From Calocera cornea HHB12733 (Eukaryota > Basidiomycota > Dacrymycetes > Dacrymycetales > Dacrymycetaceae), in assembly GCA_001632435.1 (NCBI GenBank), contig KV423932.1:62001-126000 (forward strand): a DNA stretch of 64,000 nucleotides, read 5' to 3'. The notes beneath the pieces were generated by a model that was not told the origin of the DNA, did not search any database, and worked only from the letters and a program-made list of their open reading frames with translations. The first letter of the stretch is position 1. Each line of letters starts with the position of its first letter. The position numbers and the translations under genes were made by a program. Below are positions 9,201-20,341 of the stretch, one piece after another.

Positions 9201-11343
9201 GGCCTGATCCTCAGCAGCTCAAAGAAGAACTCGATGAGCACCTCCCTGCTCTCGGGGATCGGGATGCGCAGCGTATTAACGAGCGTGGCGATGGCGCGCC
9301 GGTCCTGGAGGGAGAAGTAGAGGAGGCCGGACCAGGTGCGGAGCATTGATGAGATGGTCTTGGAGCAGGCGCGCAGGCGCGGGACGGAGATTGACTGGCG
9401 GGTGCCGTATACTTCTGAGAAGACGGAGAAGACGGACTGCGCCGGGCAGCAGCAGGAACAGCAACACCGTCAGCACTTCCTCTTCTGATAGCTCTGGCTC
9501 GGGCAATGGAGCAGAGCCGGCCGAGCAGAGCAGCAACGCACCTCCAGATCGCAGCCGAGCCTGAAATACCCCCTCGTCCTCGGCCGATCGATCAAGTACA
9601 AGAACACGCCCGCGAGCGCAGGCCCGATCTCGGCCCCGCCCTCCTGCAGCGCGCCGAGGAGGACCTTCATCCCGCCCGAGAGGCAGACGAGGTCGATGTC
9701 GGCCAGGGCGAGCTCGGCCAGGGTTTCGAGCGCGGCGAGGCGCAGGAGGTCCTCCGAAGAGTCGGCCAGGGAGACGAAGGCGCGCATTAGGGGTTCTGAG
9801 AGCGGGGATTGGGCTTGGGGGGGTGAGGAGGTGGTGGCGGAGGAGGCGTGGGAAGCACTGGTGCCGTTGCTGGTGCTGGGGGAGTCGGACCGCAGGGAGA
9901 GGAATGCGCGGAGGAGCTTGAGCGCTTGTTCTTTCTCCTCGACGTGCTTGTTGTCCCTCGACAGCGTCCTGTTCCACCAAGCACCGAGTCACGTTAGTAA
10001 GCGATGATCGGAGAGGTAGCGGAAGGGGAGGCGAAACGCACTTGATCATATACCAGTCCAGCCCCTCGTCCTTGAGCACTCCCAGGCCCGCCGTGTCCAC
10101 GAGCGCGAACCGGATCAGCCGGTAGGCCGCCATGCGCAGGTCCTTGCTCCCCGAGTCGGCGAGGCATGGCATCACCCTGTGTACACCAACGCGAAGGTGG
10201 TCAGCATCTCAGCACATCCCAACACGAACACAAGCACAAACACAAAGGCGGAGGGATGGAGTATGGGACGAGGGAAGGGGAGGAAGATGGAGATGGAGGA
10301 GGAAGGGACACTCACGCCTGTGCAAACAACTCGATATCCAGCTCATACCGCACCCTCACGTTCCCCCTGAGCACCTCCGTAAGCCTCGCCATATACGCGA
10401 GCCTCACGCGCTCCGTATCCGCTGCCCCAGCACCCGCTCCGCCCGGCGCTGGTACTTGGGAGGAGGATGACGCCTGTGCCCTAGCGAGCTCTGCAAGCTG
10501 GGCGACGCACGCCCGAGCGCCCCCAAGCGCGGTCTTGAAGTCCTCGACCTCGCCCATGAGCGCCGTCTGCTGGGCGCTCTGGCTGCCTCTTCTCTCTCTC
10601 TCCCTTTCCCTCTCCCTTTCCCTCTCCCTCTCCACTCCCGCTGCGGCGGTGGAGGAAGACGCAGAGCCAGAGCCAGCGGTGGCGAAGAACGTGCGCTTGG
10701 ACTTGCCGGGTTCGCTGCTCGAGGTGCCGCGCCTCGATCCGGGGAGTCGGTCGCCCCCCATCGCGACCCCCAGCCCGCCGGGGCCGGTGCCTTTCACCTG
10801 AGCGATCGCCCGCGTGAGGAGCTGTATCCTCTCCCTCGCCGCGGAGAGCTCACGCTCCACGCTCTGGAGGTGCTTGCTGCCGGCTGCGGTCGACGTGGAG
10901 CTGGTGGAGGAGGCGACGACGTGGAGAAGGTTCTCGGCGCCGTCCATGATCTTGCGCTGCTTGTCGAGCTCGCGCTGGAGCTCCTCGAGCTGCAGGTCGG
11001 GGGTCATCCCCTCTAGCTGGAGCTGGGGGAGGAGGGCGAGGGAGGGTGTGGGGGAGGAGATGGAGGGGCGTTGGGGCGGTGGCTGGGGTGCGGGAGGGGT
11101 GGGGGAGGCGGGGTCTGAGCGGGAGTGGAGGGAGAGGAGGGATACGCCGACGCTGACGAGTGTGCTGAGCGGGTTGCTGCTCCCGCTGCCGGTCCCATTG
11201 GCGCTTCCGTTGGGGGCGGTGAGGGTGCTGGGGAGCGGGGGCAGCGGGGACGAGCCGGGGAGGGCGGGCAGCGGGCCCAGCGAGGGAGACGGCCCGGGCG
11301 GGATGGGCGAGTAGGCCCGCCGGGCGTCGGACACGGACGGCAT
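6266..11343 (-). CDS. TORC2 subunit Rictor (Ste20/Avo3 type)
   Basis: Eleven exons on the minus strand (11343-10316, 10176-10042, 9968-9542, 9436-9157, 9079-8817, 8758-8186, 8138-7866, 7830-7406, 7358-7181, 7131-6868, 6817-6266) join in frame to about 1465 residues. This is the size of fungal Rictor. Residues about 110-190 form a coiled coil like the HR1 domain of fungal Rictors (DLQLEELQRELDKQRKIMDG). The body holds Rictor-type helical repeats, for example LRMAAYRLIRFALVD, NTLRIPIPESREVLIEFFF, VEAFLAKALGKDSTEDYI and VRGTAYFVLGLLSCTSEGAE. Rictor is the scaffold that defines TOR complex 2, which phosphorylates AGC kinases and controls actin and membrane homeostasis. The start is the first ATG; a longer frame upstream begins with GTG only. 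An acidic tail (DEDEEDEEP-like) precedes the end. An (Arg-Glu)n run lies in exon 1. The gene diverges from the ribosomal protein gene over 478 bp. Confidence 0.92.
10590..10635 (-). repeat. CT-rich microsatellite coding an (Arg-Glu)n tract
   Basis: A run of TCTCTC and CCTTTCCCTCTC units lies inside Rictor exon 1. On the coding strand it gives VERERERERERERERERR, about residues 235-252. It is a length-variable low-complexity tract in the disordered part after the HR1-like coiled coil. Confidence 0.8.
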
Positions 11344-11821
11344 CGCGCGGGCGTCTGCCGTCCAGGCGAGGGCTGAGGTTGCGGGTCGAGGGGAGAGCAC
11401 GTGGCTAGGGTAGAAGGAACCACGTTGTTGCCAGGCAGGACTTGCAGTCCTTGTTCACCCCGTCAAGCAGTCGCCGTCGAGCAATCAAGCAATCAAGCAC
11501 CTCAGCCAACGAGGCGTCGCTCAGTGCTCAGTGCTCACGCTCGCAACGCGCGCCCTGATGCTTCCCCAGTCTCGTGCTTCTCCGCCTCCGCGCACAGCCA
11601 TCAGAAGGACCCTTATCCTCGCCACTTCCTCTTGAGTGGCGAACGGCGGTGGCGAGCCGCGGCAGCTAGCAAGGGCCCGCCCTAAACCACACCTGTACAG
11701 CACATCAGCCGCAGCGGAGTCAATTTCCCCCTTCCCTCCAGTCGCAGGGTCGGGCATCGTCCACACCAAGCTCGCCGACGCAGCTGCACGACACCCTCCT
11801 CTCTCTCGTCTCGATATCAAA
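11344..11821. promoter_or_regulatory. Shared divergent promoter, Rictor / ribosomal protein uL22
   Basis: 478 bp separate two divergent starts. I see no clear TATA box. The sequence holds CA- and CT-rich stretches and, on the plus strand, a pyrimidine-rich run (ctctctcgtctcgatat, near 11800) just before the ribosomal protein ATG. Such runs are common at fungal transcription start sites. Confidence 0.45.
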
Positions 11822-12674
11822 ATGGGTGCGTCCTGCTCATCCTTCACAAACAGTATGGAAAAGTGCTGACGAGGAGGACAGTTCGGTACTCGGCTCAGGC
11901 TATCGTCGACAACCCGGATCGCTGTGCGTCCTTTCGTTCGCTCGAGCGCAAGTTGTCGGGACAGGTTCTGACGGTGTTTAGATGCTCGCGCACGGGGCGA
12001 GTACCTCCGCACCCACTTCAAGAACATGCGCGAGGTGGCCGCCGCGTTGACCGGTACGCTCTCCCTCCCACATCCATCTATCCGGCAGCTATTGATGCGA
12101 ACGGTGCTGCTTCACAGGCCTCAAGCTCACAAAGGCCTACTCGTACCTCGCCGACGTGCAGGAGCACAAGCAGATCATCCCCTTCCGCAGATTTTCGGGC
12201 GGCGTGGGGCGTGAGAGCCAGGCGAAGCAGTTTAAGGCTACCCAGGGTGCGTCTGCTTCCCCACTTCCATCCCGCATACCGTCGCGCCGTGCCACCTCCC
12301 GCTTCCCACCCCTCTCTTCGGTGTGAAGCAGCCCTCTAACGCGCCCCCTCGCAGGTCGCTGGCCCGCAAAATCCTGCAAGTTCATGCTCTCCCTCCTCAA
12401 AAACGCCGAGTCGAACGCGGACGCCAAGTCGCTGGACCTGGACGACCTCTCCATCAAGTCGATCGTCGTGCAGCAGGCGCCCAAGACTCGCCGGCGCACG
12501 TACCGCGCGCACGGGCGGATCAACCCTTACCAGGGCCACCCGGTGCACATCGAGGTGTTCTTGCACGCCCCGCCGGAGGAGGTCGAGAAGGCGAAGGAGG
12601 ACGATGTGGTGCTGTTCAAGGGGCTGAACAGGAGGCAGGTCGCCAGGAAGAGGATCGAGGCTGCCCGTGCATGA
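11822..12674 (+). CDS. 60S ribosomal protein L17 (uL22)
   Basis: Five exons (11822-11825, 11882-11923, 11982-12053, 12118-12246, 12355-12674) give 188 residues, close to the family's usual ~185. The first exon contributes only ATGG; the start Met-Val-Arg-Tyr agrees with eukaryotic L17. Diagnostic segments are [54 protein letters not shown] and [16 protein letters not shown]. uL22 lies at the 60S peptide exit tunnel. A tiny first exon with introns crowded at the 5' end is typical of fungal ribosomal protein genes and often affects expression. All expected regions are intact. Confidence 0.96.
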
Positions 12675-13109
12675 GCGGTGCCCGCTGGTCTGAGTGTACA
12701 GCGGGGAAGGCGGATGTTGTAGGGAGATAGTATGCTCTATGGCAATGCCTTATGATCAGCATCTGTTCTGTGTGTTCGTACAGGATCGACGTCAAAACAC
12801 GCAACCGCTCGTCCCGTTCCGAAGTCACAGACATGCTTAGCTGCTGCACGCGCACAATATTGAAGCAGAGTCTCCTACATTTGCCTGTCATCGTTGCACG
12901 GCTCCACTCCCTACTGTACTGTAGCAATTGTGACCATTCAGGCGTCCTCACAATTTGACAATATTCCCCACTGCCCACTGCCCACTGCCACCATCCACTG
13001 TTCTCGGCCAGACCCTGACTGGGCGCGCCTGCCTTGCACCACCCACTGTGCGGTACTCCCCTTCCCACCTCAACAACGCTCACTACCGCTGTCTACATAT
13101 ATACCCATC
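12675..13109. other. Intergenic, uL22 3' end and RRP6 promoter
   Basis: 435 bp between two plus-strand genes. It holds the uL22 3' untranslated region and then a pyrimidine-rich leader before RRP6, including a repeated cccactgcc unit near 12966-12990 and the sequence acatatatac just before the ATG. Confidence 0.5.
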
Positions 13110-15788
13110 ATGTCCTCCCCCTCCTCCTCCTCCTCCTCAGCCGAGCCCATCCCGCCCCCGCTCACCTCCTTCACAGCGTACCACCCGCGCCTCCTGCGCT
13201 CCCTCGCCACAGCGTCAAAGCTCGCCCACGCCCTCCCGCCGGACGTGGACTTCCACCGCTCGCTCTCCCGGCCCTTTGCGCGCACCGTCGACGAGTGCGC
13301 GGCCCGCTTGCTCGCCTTGGCAGAGACGCTGCTGCGGTATACGGACCCGGCTGCTGTGTCGGAGGGGACGGAGGGGAAGGGGAAGGGGAAGGGCGCGGAG
13401 GTCAGGCTGAGGGATAGGGAGGACGTGGAGGACCGATTTGCGGGCGTGGTGGACGTCACGGACTCCCTGCTCGAGCGGGCCGATACGGCGCTTGACGAGC
13501 TTATGGGCCGCGTCAAACCTGTCAAGGTGGAGGTTAAGGAGCCGGTCAGGAAGCGGGCCTTCGCCACGGTACGCTTTCCCTCTCTCGCTCGCTGTCAGTG
13601 AGAGGCAAGAAGTTGTGCTGACGCTGGAGGGGCAGCCAAAACAGCTCATAACACCCGCGGGGAAATTGGCCCCCTCAATACTCAACGCGCGCATCCCGAA
13701 GCCGCAGCTGCGCTTCCCGCACCCGCCGAACAACTCCCCGCCCGCGGACTGGCGCCCGCGGCTGAAGAGCAAGCCGCACGCGCTCGTCCCGCTCGGGTGG
13801 GCGCCGGGCGAGGAGGAGCAGGCGCTGCTGCAGGGCCGGGCGCGGGCGGAGCAGCCGTACGCGTATGAGATCCTGCGCTCTGCCCCGCCTGCGGGGGCGC
13901 TGCAGCCTTCGGTACCGCAAGAGCCCAGGCCATTTGAAGAGACGCCCTTCCAGTGGGTGGATACGCCCCAGCTGCTGGAGGAGATGCTCGGCAAGCTCAG
14001 GGGGGCAAAGGAGGTCGCGTTGGATTTGGAACATCATGATTACCGCAGCTATTGGGGCCTCGTGTGCCTTATGCAGGTCAGTACGCGCGAGGGGGACTGG
14101 GTCGTGGACACCTTGGCGCTGAGGGAGGAGCTGGAGGTCCTTAATGAGGTGTTTGCCGATCCTGCGATTGTCAAGGTGCGAACTCTCGTGACTGGTAGCG
14201 GAAATGGGCTCATGATTGGCATTGTGCAGGTCCTGCACGGCGCACAGATGGACATCATCTGGCTGCAGCGCGACCTGAACTTATACATTGTCAACCTCTT
14301 CGACACGTACCACGCCTCGCGCACGCTCTCCTTCCCGGCCTTCTCCCTCGCCTTCCTGCTCGAGTTCTACTGCAACTACAAGGCGGACAAGCGCTTCCAG
14401 CTCGCCGACTGGCGCATCCGCCCCCTCCCGCAGGAGATGATGGACTACGCCCGGTCGGACACGCACTTCCTCCTGTTCGTGTACGACCAGATCAGGAACG
14501 ACCTCCTCCAGCGGGCGGACGGGAAGCCCGAGCTCGTGCAGAAGGTGTTCGACCTGAGCAAGGACACGGCCCTGCAGTACTGGGAGCCGGAGCGGTACGA
14601 CCCTTCTGGCGAAGGGCCGAACGGGTCTAGCCGGCTCGCGACCAAGTGGAACAAGCATTTCTTTGGCGTCAAGGGGGCCGTGTACCGCGCTGTGCATGCG
14701 TGGAGGGACCGGGTCGCGAGGGAGGAAGACGAGAGCTCGCGCTACGTCCTGCCGAACCACCAGCTGTTCGTCCTGGCTGAGCAGTGCCCGAAGGACGCCA
14801 AGGGCGTGATGAAGTGCCTCGAGGGGACGTTCTCCCTCGCCCAGTCCAAATCTGCCGAGCTGGCAGAACTGATCAGGGACACGCTGGACCTGGAGAAGGA
14901 CAAGGAGCGGGAGAGGAAGGATAAGGTCGTCGAGGCCGAGATGCAGAAGATGCAGATTGACGGCACGGCCAGGGTGAACGGCGACCCGAGCAACCGGTTT
15001 GCGATACTGCGCCCGGCGGAGGACGAGGTGATGGAGCTGGGTGAAGAGCGGCCGGCTGCGTTGCCCAGCGTCGATATCTGGGGAACTGCAGGTGGTAAGC
15101 TGAGAAGCCCTTTCTCATCAGCCAGGCTCTGAACCTATTTGTAGACTCCATCACCGCCTCGACCTCGTCACTTTTCGACACTCTGCCTTCGCTCACACAG
15201 ACAACGCCGACAATCGTGGCTCATTCGAGCAGCTTGTTCGGCAATACACTGCCCTCCTCCTCGTCCGCTCAACGGGACACACGGTTTCAAGCCGCAATCG
15301 AGAAAGTCCACAGCAGCCTCTTCCTCGCTCCTACGGTGCACCTCCCCTCTGCGGCTCCCGCACCCACCTCCGCGGCCGCTACAGCCGAAGTGCCCTTCGT
15401 CCCCAAATCGGCTCGCCAGGCGAAAGAGCCCGAAGACGACCGGAATACGATCGTGGTCGTTGGCCAGAAGCGGAACAAGAAGCGCAAGCGGGAGCTGCAG
15501 CTCGACGACATCGTCGCTGCATCTGCTTCTGCGAGTCCTGCTCCGGAGCAGGCAGGAACAGATGATCTGGCTGAGGATGAGTTCCCGAAAACATCGACGG
15601 AAGACGGGGCGTTCGACTATGCGGCACTTCCCAACTTGCTGGACGATGACCCGGCCACATTAGGGAAGAAGATCAAGAAGCAGAAGAAGAACAGGTCGAA
15701 GGGGAACTTCCAGTCTAACGATTTCAAGAAACCTCCAAAACCCCGGACGGAACCCAAGTCTGGTAGTCGGTCTATGACGTTCAAGTAA
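13110..15788 (+). CDS. RRP6: Nuclear exosome 3'-5' exonuclease Rrp6 (EXOSC10)
   Basis: Four exons (13110-13568, about 13630-14175, 14230-15094, 15145-15788) give about 837 residues. An N-terminal PMC2NT-like helical region (about 1-130) is followed by the DEDD-Y exonuclease domain. Exo I is ALDLEHHDYRSY with the catalytic Asp/Glu, Exo II is VLHGAQMDIIWLQRD, and Exo III is YARSDTHFLL with the Tyr and Asp. An HRDC domain follows (LPNHQLFVLAEQCPKDAKG, then LEGTFSLAQSKSAELAEL). A Lys-rich tail suits nuclear and nucleolar location. Rrp6 trims rRNA, snRNA and snoRNA precursors and degrades aberrant RNA with the exosome core. The acceptor of intron 1 is uncertain because several AGs lie close together. 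The gene converges on UFD2 with only 85 bp between stops. Confidence 0.94.
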
Positions 15789-15873
15789 TCGCAACTTGTA
15801 GCAATACGCATTGCATGCTTTCACCAGCACTGATATGGTACAGATGGTCTAATGACTACAGTGTATATTCACT

Positions 15874-18800
15874 TCACATCTCCACGTCGCCTGCGTTGTC
15901 GAGGTTTACAATCTCATCTTGAGGCATGCTCAATGCCGCCCCTTTATTCCTCCGAGAAGCTAGCCATTCGTCAATCTGAGCCTTCAGCGCAGTATCTTGA
16001 ACAGTATCAGATTTGTGTTTTTGCCACCGACTCAACAGTATACTCACCGGGTATTACGTCCTCAATGACCAATTTCGATCTGTTGAATGGATCAGAGGGA
16101 TCGGACAGTAGATGCGCCTTGATGGTAGACCGGTCCACCACGGCTCGGGACGAGGGCAAGATGACCGGATCACGCATGATCGTAGCGAGTAGCGGATCTA
16201 AAGCCACCAGTCAGAAATGCCCATGTTTCGACTGCGACAGTCCAGCTCACCAGTAAATTCATCTGGAACTTCACCCAACTCCTCCTCATCACCCTCGAGT
16301 AGCACCTTCGTCTCTTCCACCTTGATAACGAACAGGCGAAGCTTCTCGATTTCGGGGTCCGTTTTGAGGGCCTTGTCGCGGCAAATGTTTAAGGCATGCT
16401 CGAAAGACTCCTTGCGATAATATCCAAGATCTTTCGCGACAGCTTGAATAAACTCTGGCTCGGTACTGAGATTCGAGTAGATGGTCAAGAGGTCGCTGAG
16501 AAGGTCTCTGGGTTTGAAGCGGTAACGCTCCGGGTCCTTCACACGAAGCTCGCTCATCTTCGGTCCAACCATTTTGCCGAGATTGTCGTCAAGCATGAGT
16601 GCGAGACGATCGACAATTTCGGGAATCATGAATGCACGACGGGTCTCGGCGGTGAACTTCTTGAGCAGATCCACAGTCGAGCGGCCGAGCGAGAAATAGC
16701 TGGTTGCAGCTCCTTCTAATTGACGCAATTGAGACTCGCGTTCTCTTCGGGTCTCCACAGGCTGTGCAGCCCATGCTGCTTGATCCTTCATCTCGTTCTG
16801 AAGCTCTTGGATCGAATGGAGTTTGCCGAGAGACTCATCAAGCAAGAATGTGACATCATTCCTGAGCAAGTTGATGAAACGGGTGAACGTTTCCTCGTGC
16901 CTGTTGAAGCTGCTGAGTCGCACATTCTTCCGGTAACACAGAAGTCTACTCACTGTGATTCTTTCCTGAGAGCAGCACGCTGAGCAGGATTCTCCCAGAC
17001 TGCATTGAAAACGATGGTGATGTTCCGTCGAATCTCGAACTTGTCATAGAACTGGGTATGCGTTCCGGTATTCTCGCAGTCTGATCAAATATGATCAGCC
17101 TTCCCACGGACAGACTATATTGTGCAAGCCTGGACGTACCGACATAGTATGCCATCAACGCAGGCATGAGATGATCGAGTGCCATGCGATGCGTGTTTAC
17201 CAGATCAGCCAGAGGACCTCGTTTGCCACCGCCCAGGTTCATTGACCCGTAGGCGAGAACCGCAACCAGTTTCGATTTGAGGTATGGGTTCCGAATATAC
17301 CAAGGCGATGATAGGAATGTGAGAGCGAAAACAAGAATTTCACGCCGTCCGGCGAACTCGAGCAAATGTGGAACGACGCTGAGACGACACATAAATATGG
17401 GAAGAAAGTCGCACCGAGCGATATACTAACCGAAGGATAGCCGCATAGAAGTCGGCGATATCTTCAACCAAATACTCTGGAAGCACCTTGAATGAATCAG
17501 GCACCGTCTCCGGCAGAGGCAATCTGATAGTTGTTAGACGGCAATTGGGTCATATATGCAAACGACCCACTTTACAGGCACGGCGGGATGCTGCTTAGCA
17601 GGATCCACCAAACGGATGAGCCACTGCATCACGAGACTCGAATAGGATACGAGTTGATTGACCATTTCCGGGTCAAACAGCTGGACCTGGTACGCGAGGA
17701 TGCGCGATTGATGATCGTCAAGATCTTTCTGCAGCTTGTCTATCATTGCCTGAACCTGCACCTGCATTGGCGTCTACGCAACCGTGAGCGTTGGAGGCTG
17801 GCATCACATCAAACCCACTTACCCCCTGCCAGCTTGTGTCTGATTTGAACCGCTCCAGCTCTCGCTCAATTTCACCCGCAGCTCGGTTCAGTTCTTCATG
17901 CCACCCAATGCACCGAATGTATCCCAAATGATTGTACGCAGACAAAAGGAAGAAGATATCGGAAATGAAGCCGGGAGCGGGTTCTGTGGCATACTTAGCA
18001 CACTCCAAGTATATCCTGTGAGATATCCATACCAGTTCCGGTCACAGCCTTCTCGAATATTTCTTTCGCTTCCTCCGACGATGCCAATAGCTTAGTCTGG
18101 TCCGTTACATCTACAAGCTTGGACTTCGCGAAGTACAGGGGATCAATACGATCGATCTGCATGATTGTCAACAGCCGTTCAACATTGCCAGGTACATCAG
18201 CGCTTACTTTGGTATAGTTGGCATCGATAAAGGGTTCCGCAAACTTGTGAAGAACCATCTGCAGGTTCACAAATAGACCATCGGAACCGACGGTTTCCGG
18301 CCGGACCTACAAGCTTGTTCAGCAGGCACCATGATTGTGTTTCACGATCCTACTTACCCGTGAGCCAGATCGCCGCCAATTACTGTTAAGCACATGTGAG
18401 AACATGGCCAGCGCCCTATCTCTAGGTTGAGGTCCGGCCCTGACAATGACATTGAAAATGTTGAAGAGACTGCCGTGCAAGGCTTGCAGCGTGTTTCTCA
18501 ACGAGGAATTGGAAGTGTCGGCCCTGTCACGCGTCATCTTGGTTGGATTGGGGAAGAACTCCTTGTAGATCTTGGGCTGCACCACATTGGTTAGACGTAG
18601 CTTTCGGGGAGTGGCATGCAAGGCTCACCCATTCCCTCGGGAAGACGCTCAACCGCAACAATGGGCCGAGAAGTGAGAGAAGCTCCCACAGATTCCCCGG
18701 GGCTTGATCCGGGTCCCAGGTGTCAAGAGTGGGGAGCTAATGCTCCTCGTCAGGCTCGTGACTGTGGGCGACTGCAAACGACGCACCATTTGCGCAACAG

Positions 18801-20116
18801 ACTTGACCGAAACCAGGGCTTCAAGCGCTGCAGTCACTTTCCTCCACTCCTCCCCCATTATATTTGGCATCTCAAACTGATACTCTTTCAGAAGGTTCAT
18901 GACGCCATTCACGACGGGTCCCATAATATCTTCCAGTCCATCCCCATCGAATCGCTTAGCCAGATCGGAGACGAAGCCTTCCAGTTCTGAGGGTGACATT
19001 GCAGTTGGCGGTGCGTTGAGAGGCAAGGCATTGAGCTGAAGTAGGGGCTGCACAAGCTCAACCATGCCCACAGGTTTCCTGCGCCAGTTCAGAAGGCAGA
19101 TAGGAAAGCAAGTAGAAGGATCGTACCCTGCGGGCTGGGGGAACATGCTTTCCGGATCCTGAAGATTGAATCCTGCATATGACACAATGAGACGCTTCAG
19201 CTCCTCGAGCAGCTCAAGGGCTTTGGTAACCACAGAAGGGTCGATGTTCTGGATATATGTCAACGCTGATAAGTTGGCAGAACTTGCACAGGGCTGACCC
19301 TTCGCAGCAATGCACCTCGGGCGGCATTCAGCCGCTTCCAACATCCAAGCAGATACTCAAACACGGTTTCTCCCTTGGGCAAGTGGTTGAGAACAGTGAT
19401 CATATCGGAGTCGTCACTCATGCCATATGGATCCATCGACAGCCTTGCAATGAGCAGGCGATCTCCGTTGGCCACTGTCAGACGAGGCGGTTTGGGACCC
19501 GCTAAACAGACAAGTTCAAAGCCTGAGCAACGCAACCTTGGCAGTCTTACGCACATGGCTCCTCTTCTTGGATCTCTAGCATCAGGTCCTTCAGCCAGAC
19601 CACAGCCCAATTCTGGCGCCGGGCTTCGTCCACCTGCAAGTTATGTGCATCAGACTTCACGATCCCATTCTGGTTATCATACTTACATCAAACGTCACAT
19701 TCAACACCCTTCCAGTGGTCTCAGACTCCCAGCTGGATAGATCTATCTTCTCTGGCCCCTTTGGTTTGGGCCTTGCCACTGCCATTGGGGTTGCACTGAC
19801 GGGGGGATATGGTGTCGCCCTCGCCCGCACGGATGGCACAGGAGGTGTGGCCGTCGACCGCACGGCCGGAGTAGGCTGCACCCTAGGAGTTGGTGCCTGA
19901 ATGGGAGATACCGCATTGCCATTGCTACCTGACGAGCCAGGCGCGGGGGACGGTGATGACGACGAAGGGACAGACGACAGCTTAGCGAGACGCTTCAAAC
20001 GAATCTTCGAGATTGCACGTTAGAGCGAGTTCAGCAGTAGCGGCATTAGCTGATTCAATTACCTTGTCCTGTTCCTCCTTGGAGGGCGCTGGGGGATCTT
20101 GCGGTGGGTTCGACAT
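15874..20116 (-). CDS. UFD2: Ubiquitin conjugation factor E4 (Ufd2), U-box protein
   Basis: A many-intron minus-strand gene of roughly 1090 residues. It starts [18 protein letters not shown], followed by a Pro/Ser-rich disordered region. The long Ufd2 core is recognisable through segments such as [51 protein letters not shown] and [20 protein letters not shown]. The C-terminal U-box reads [20 protein letters not shown], then DPFNRSKL, and the last exon gives [16 protein letters not shown]. Ufd2 lengthens ubiquitin chains on substrates already marked by other ligases and works with Cdc48 and the proteasome. I placed the start by the consensus around the ATG at 20116 and the stop at 15874. Internal exon edges were not all fixed. 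It diverges from GatB across 225 bp. Confidence 0.94.
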
Positions 20117-20341
20117 GGTGGTTATATGTGCGACGAATCAGTAGAGACGACCAGTGGCGGGGGACGCGCAAGTCGCCCAAAGGCGCGGAAGCGAGTGGAG
20201 CAACATTCCGGCGACGTGCACCCTTTTCTCCCACATTTGCGCCTCACTGCTGCCAGTGATCACCGCCGCCTGCTAGCTGCACTTGTCTACTATGTTTCTA
20301 TGATTTATTCTTATTCCTCTTGCCCTAGGCTTCGAAACTGC
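20117..20341. promoter_or_regulatory. Short divergent promoter, UFD2 / GatB
   Basis: 225 bp separate the two start codons and must hold both promoters and leaders. No TATA box is evident. A small open frame from about 20300 (MIYSYSSC...) is in frame with GatB and could extend its N-terminus, but the ATG at 20342 gives a better mitochondrial presequence. Confidence 0.5.

Noticed and set aside
11344..11400. Extension of Rictor to a start at 11400
   Set aside because: The extension begins with GTG; the first in-frame ATG is at 11343.
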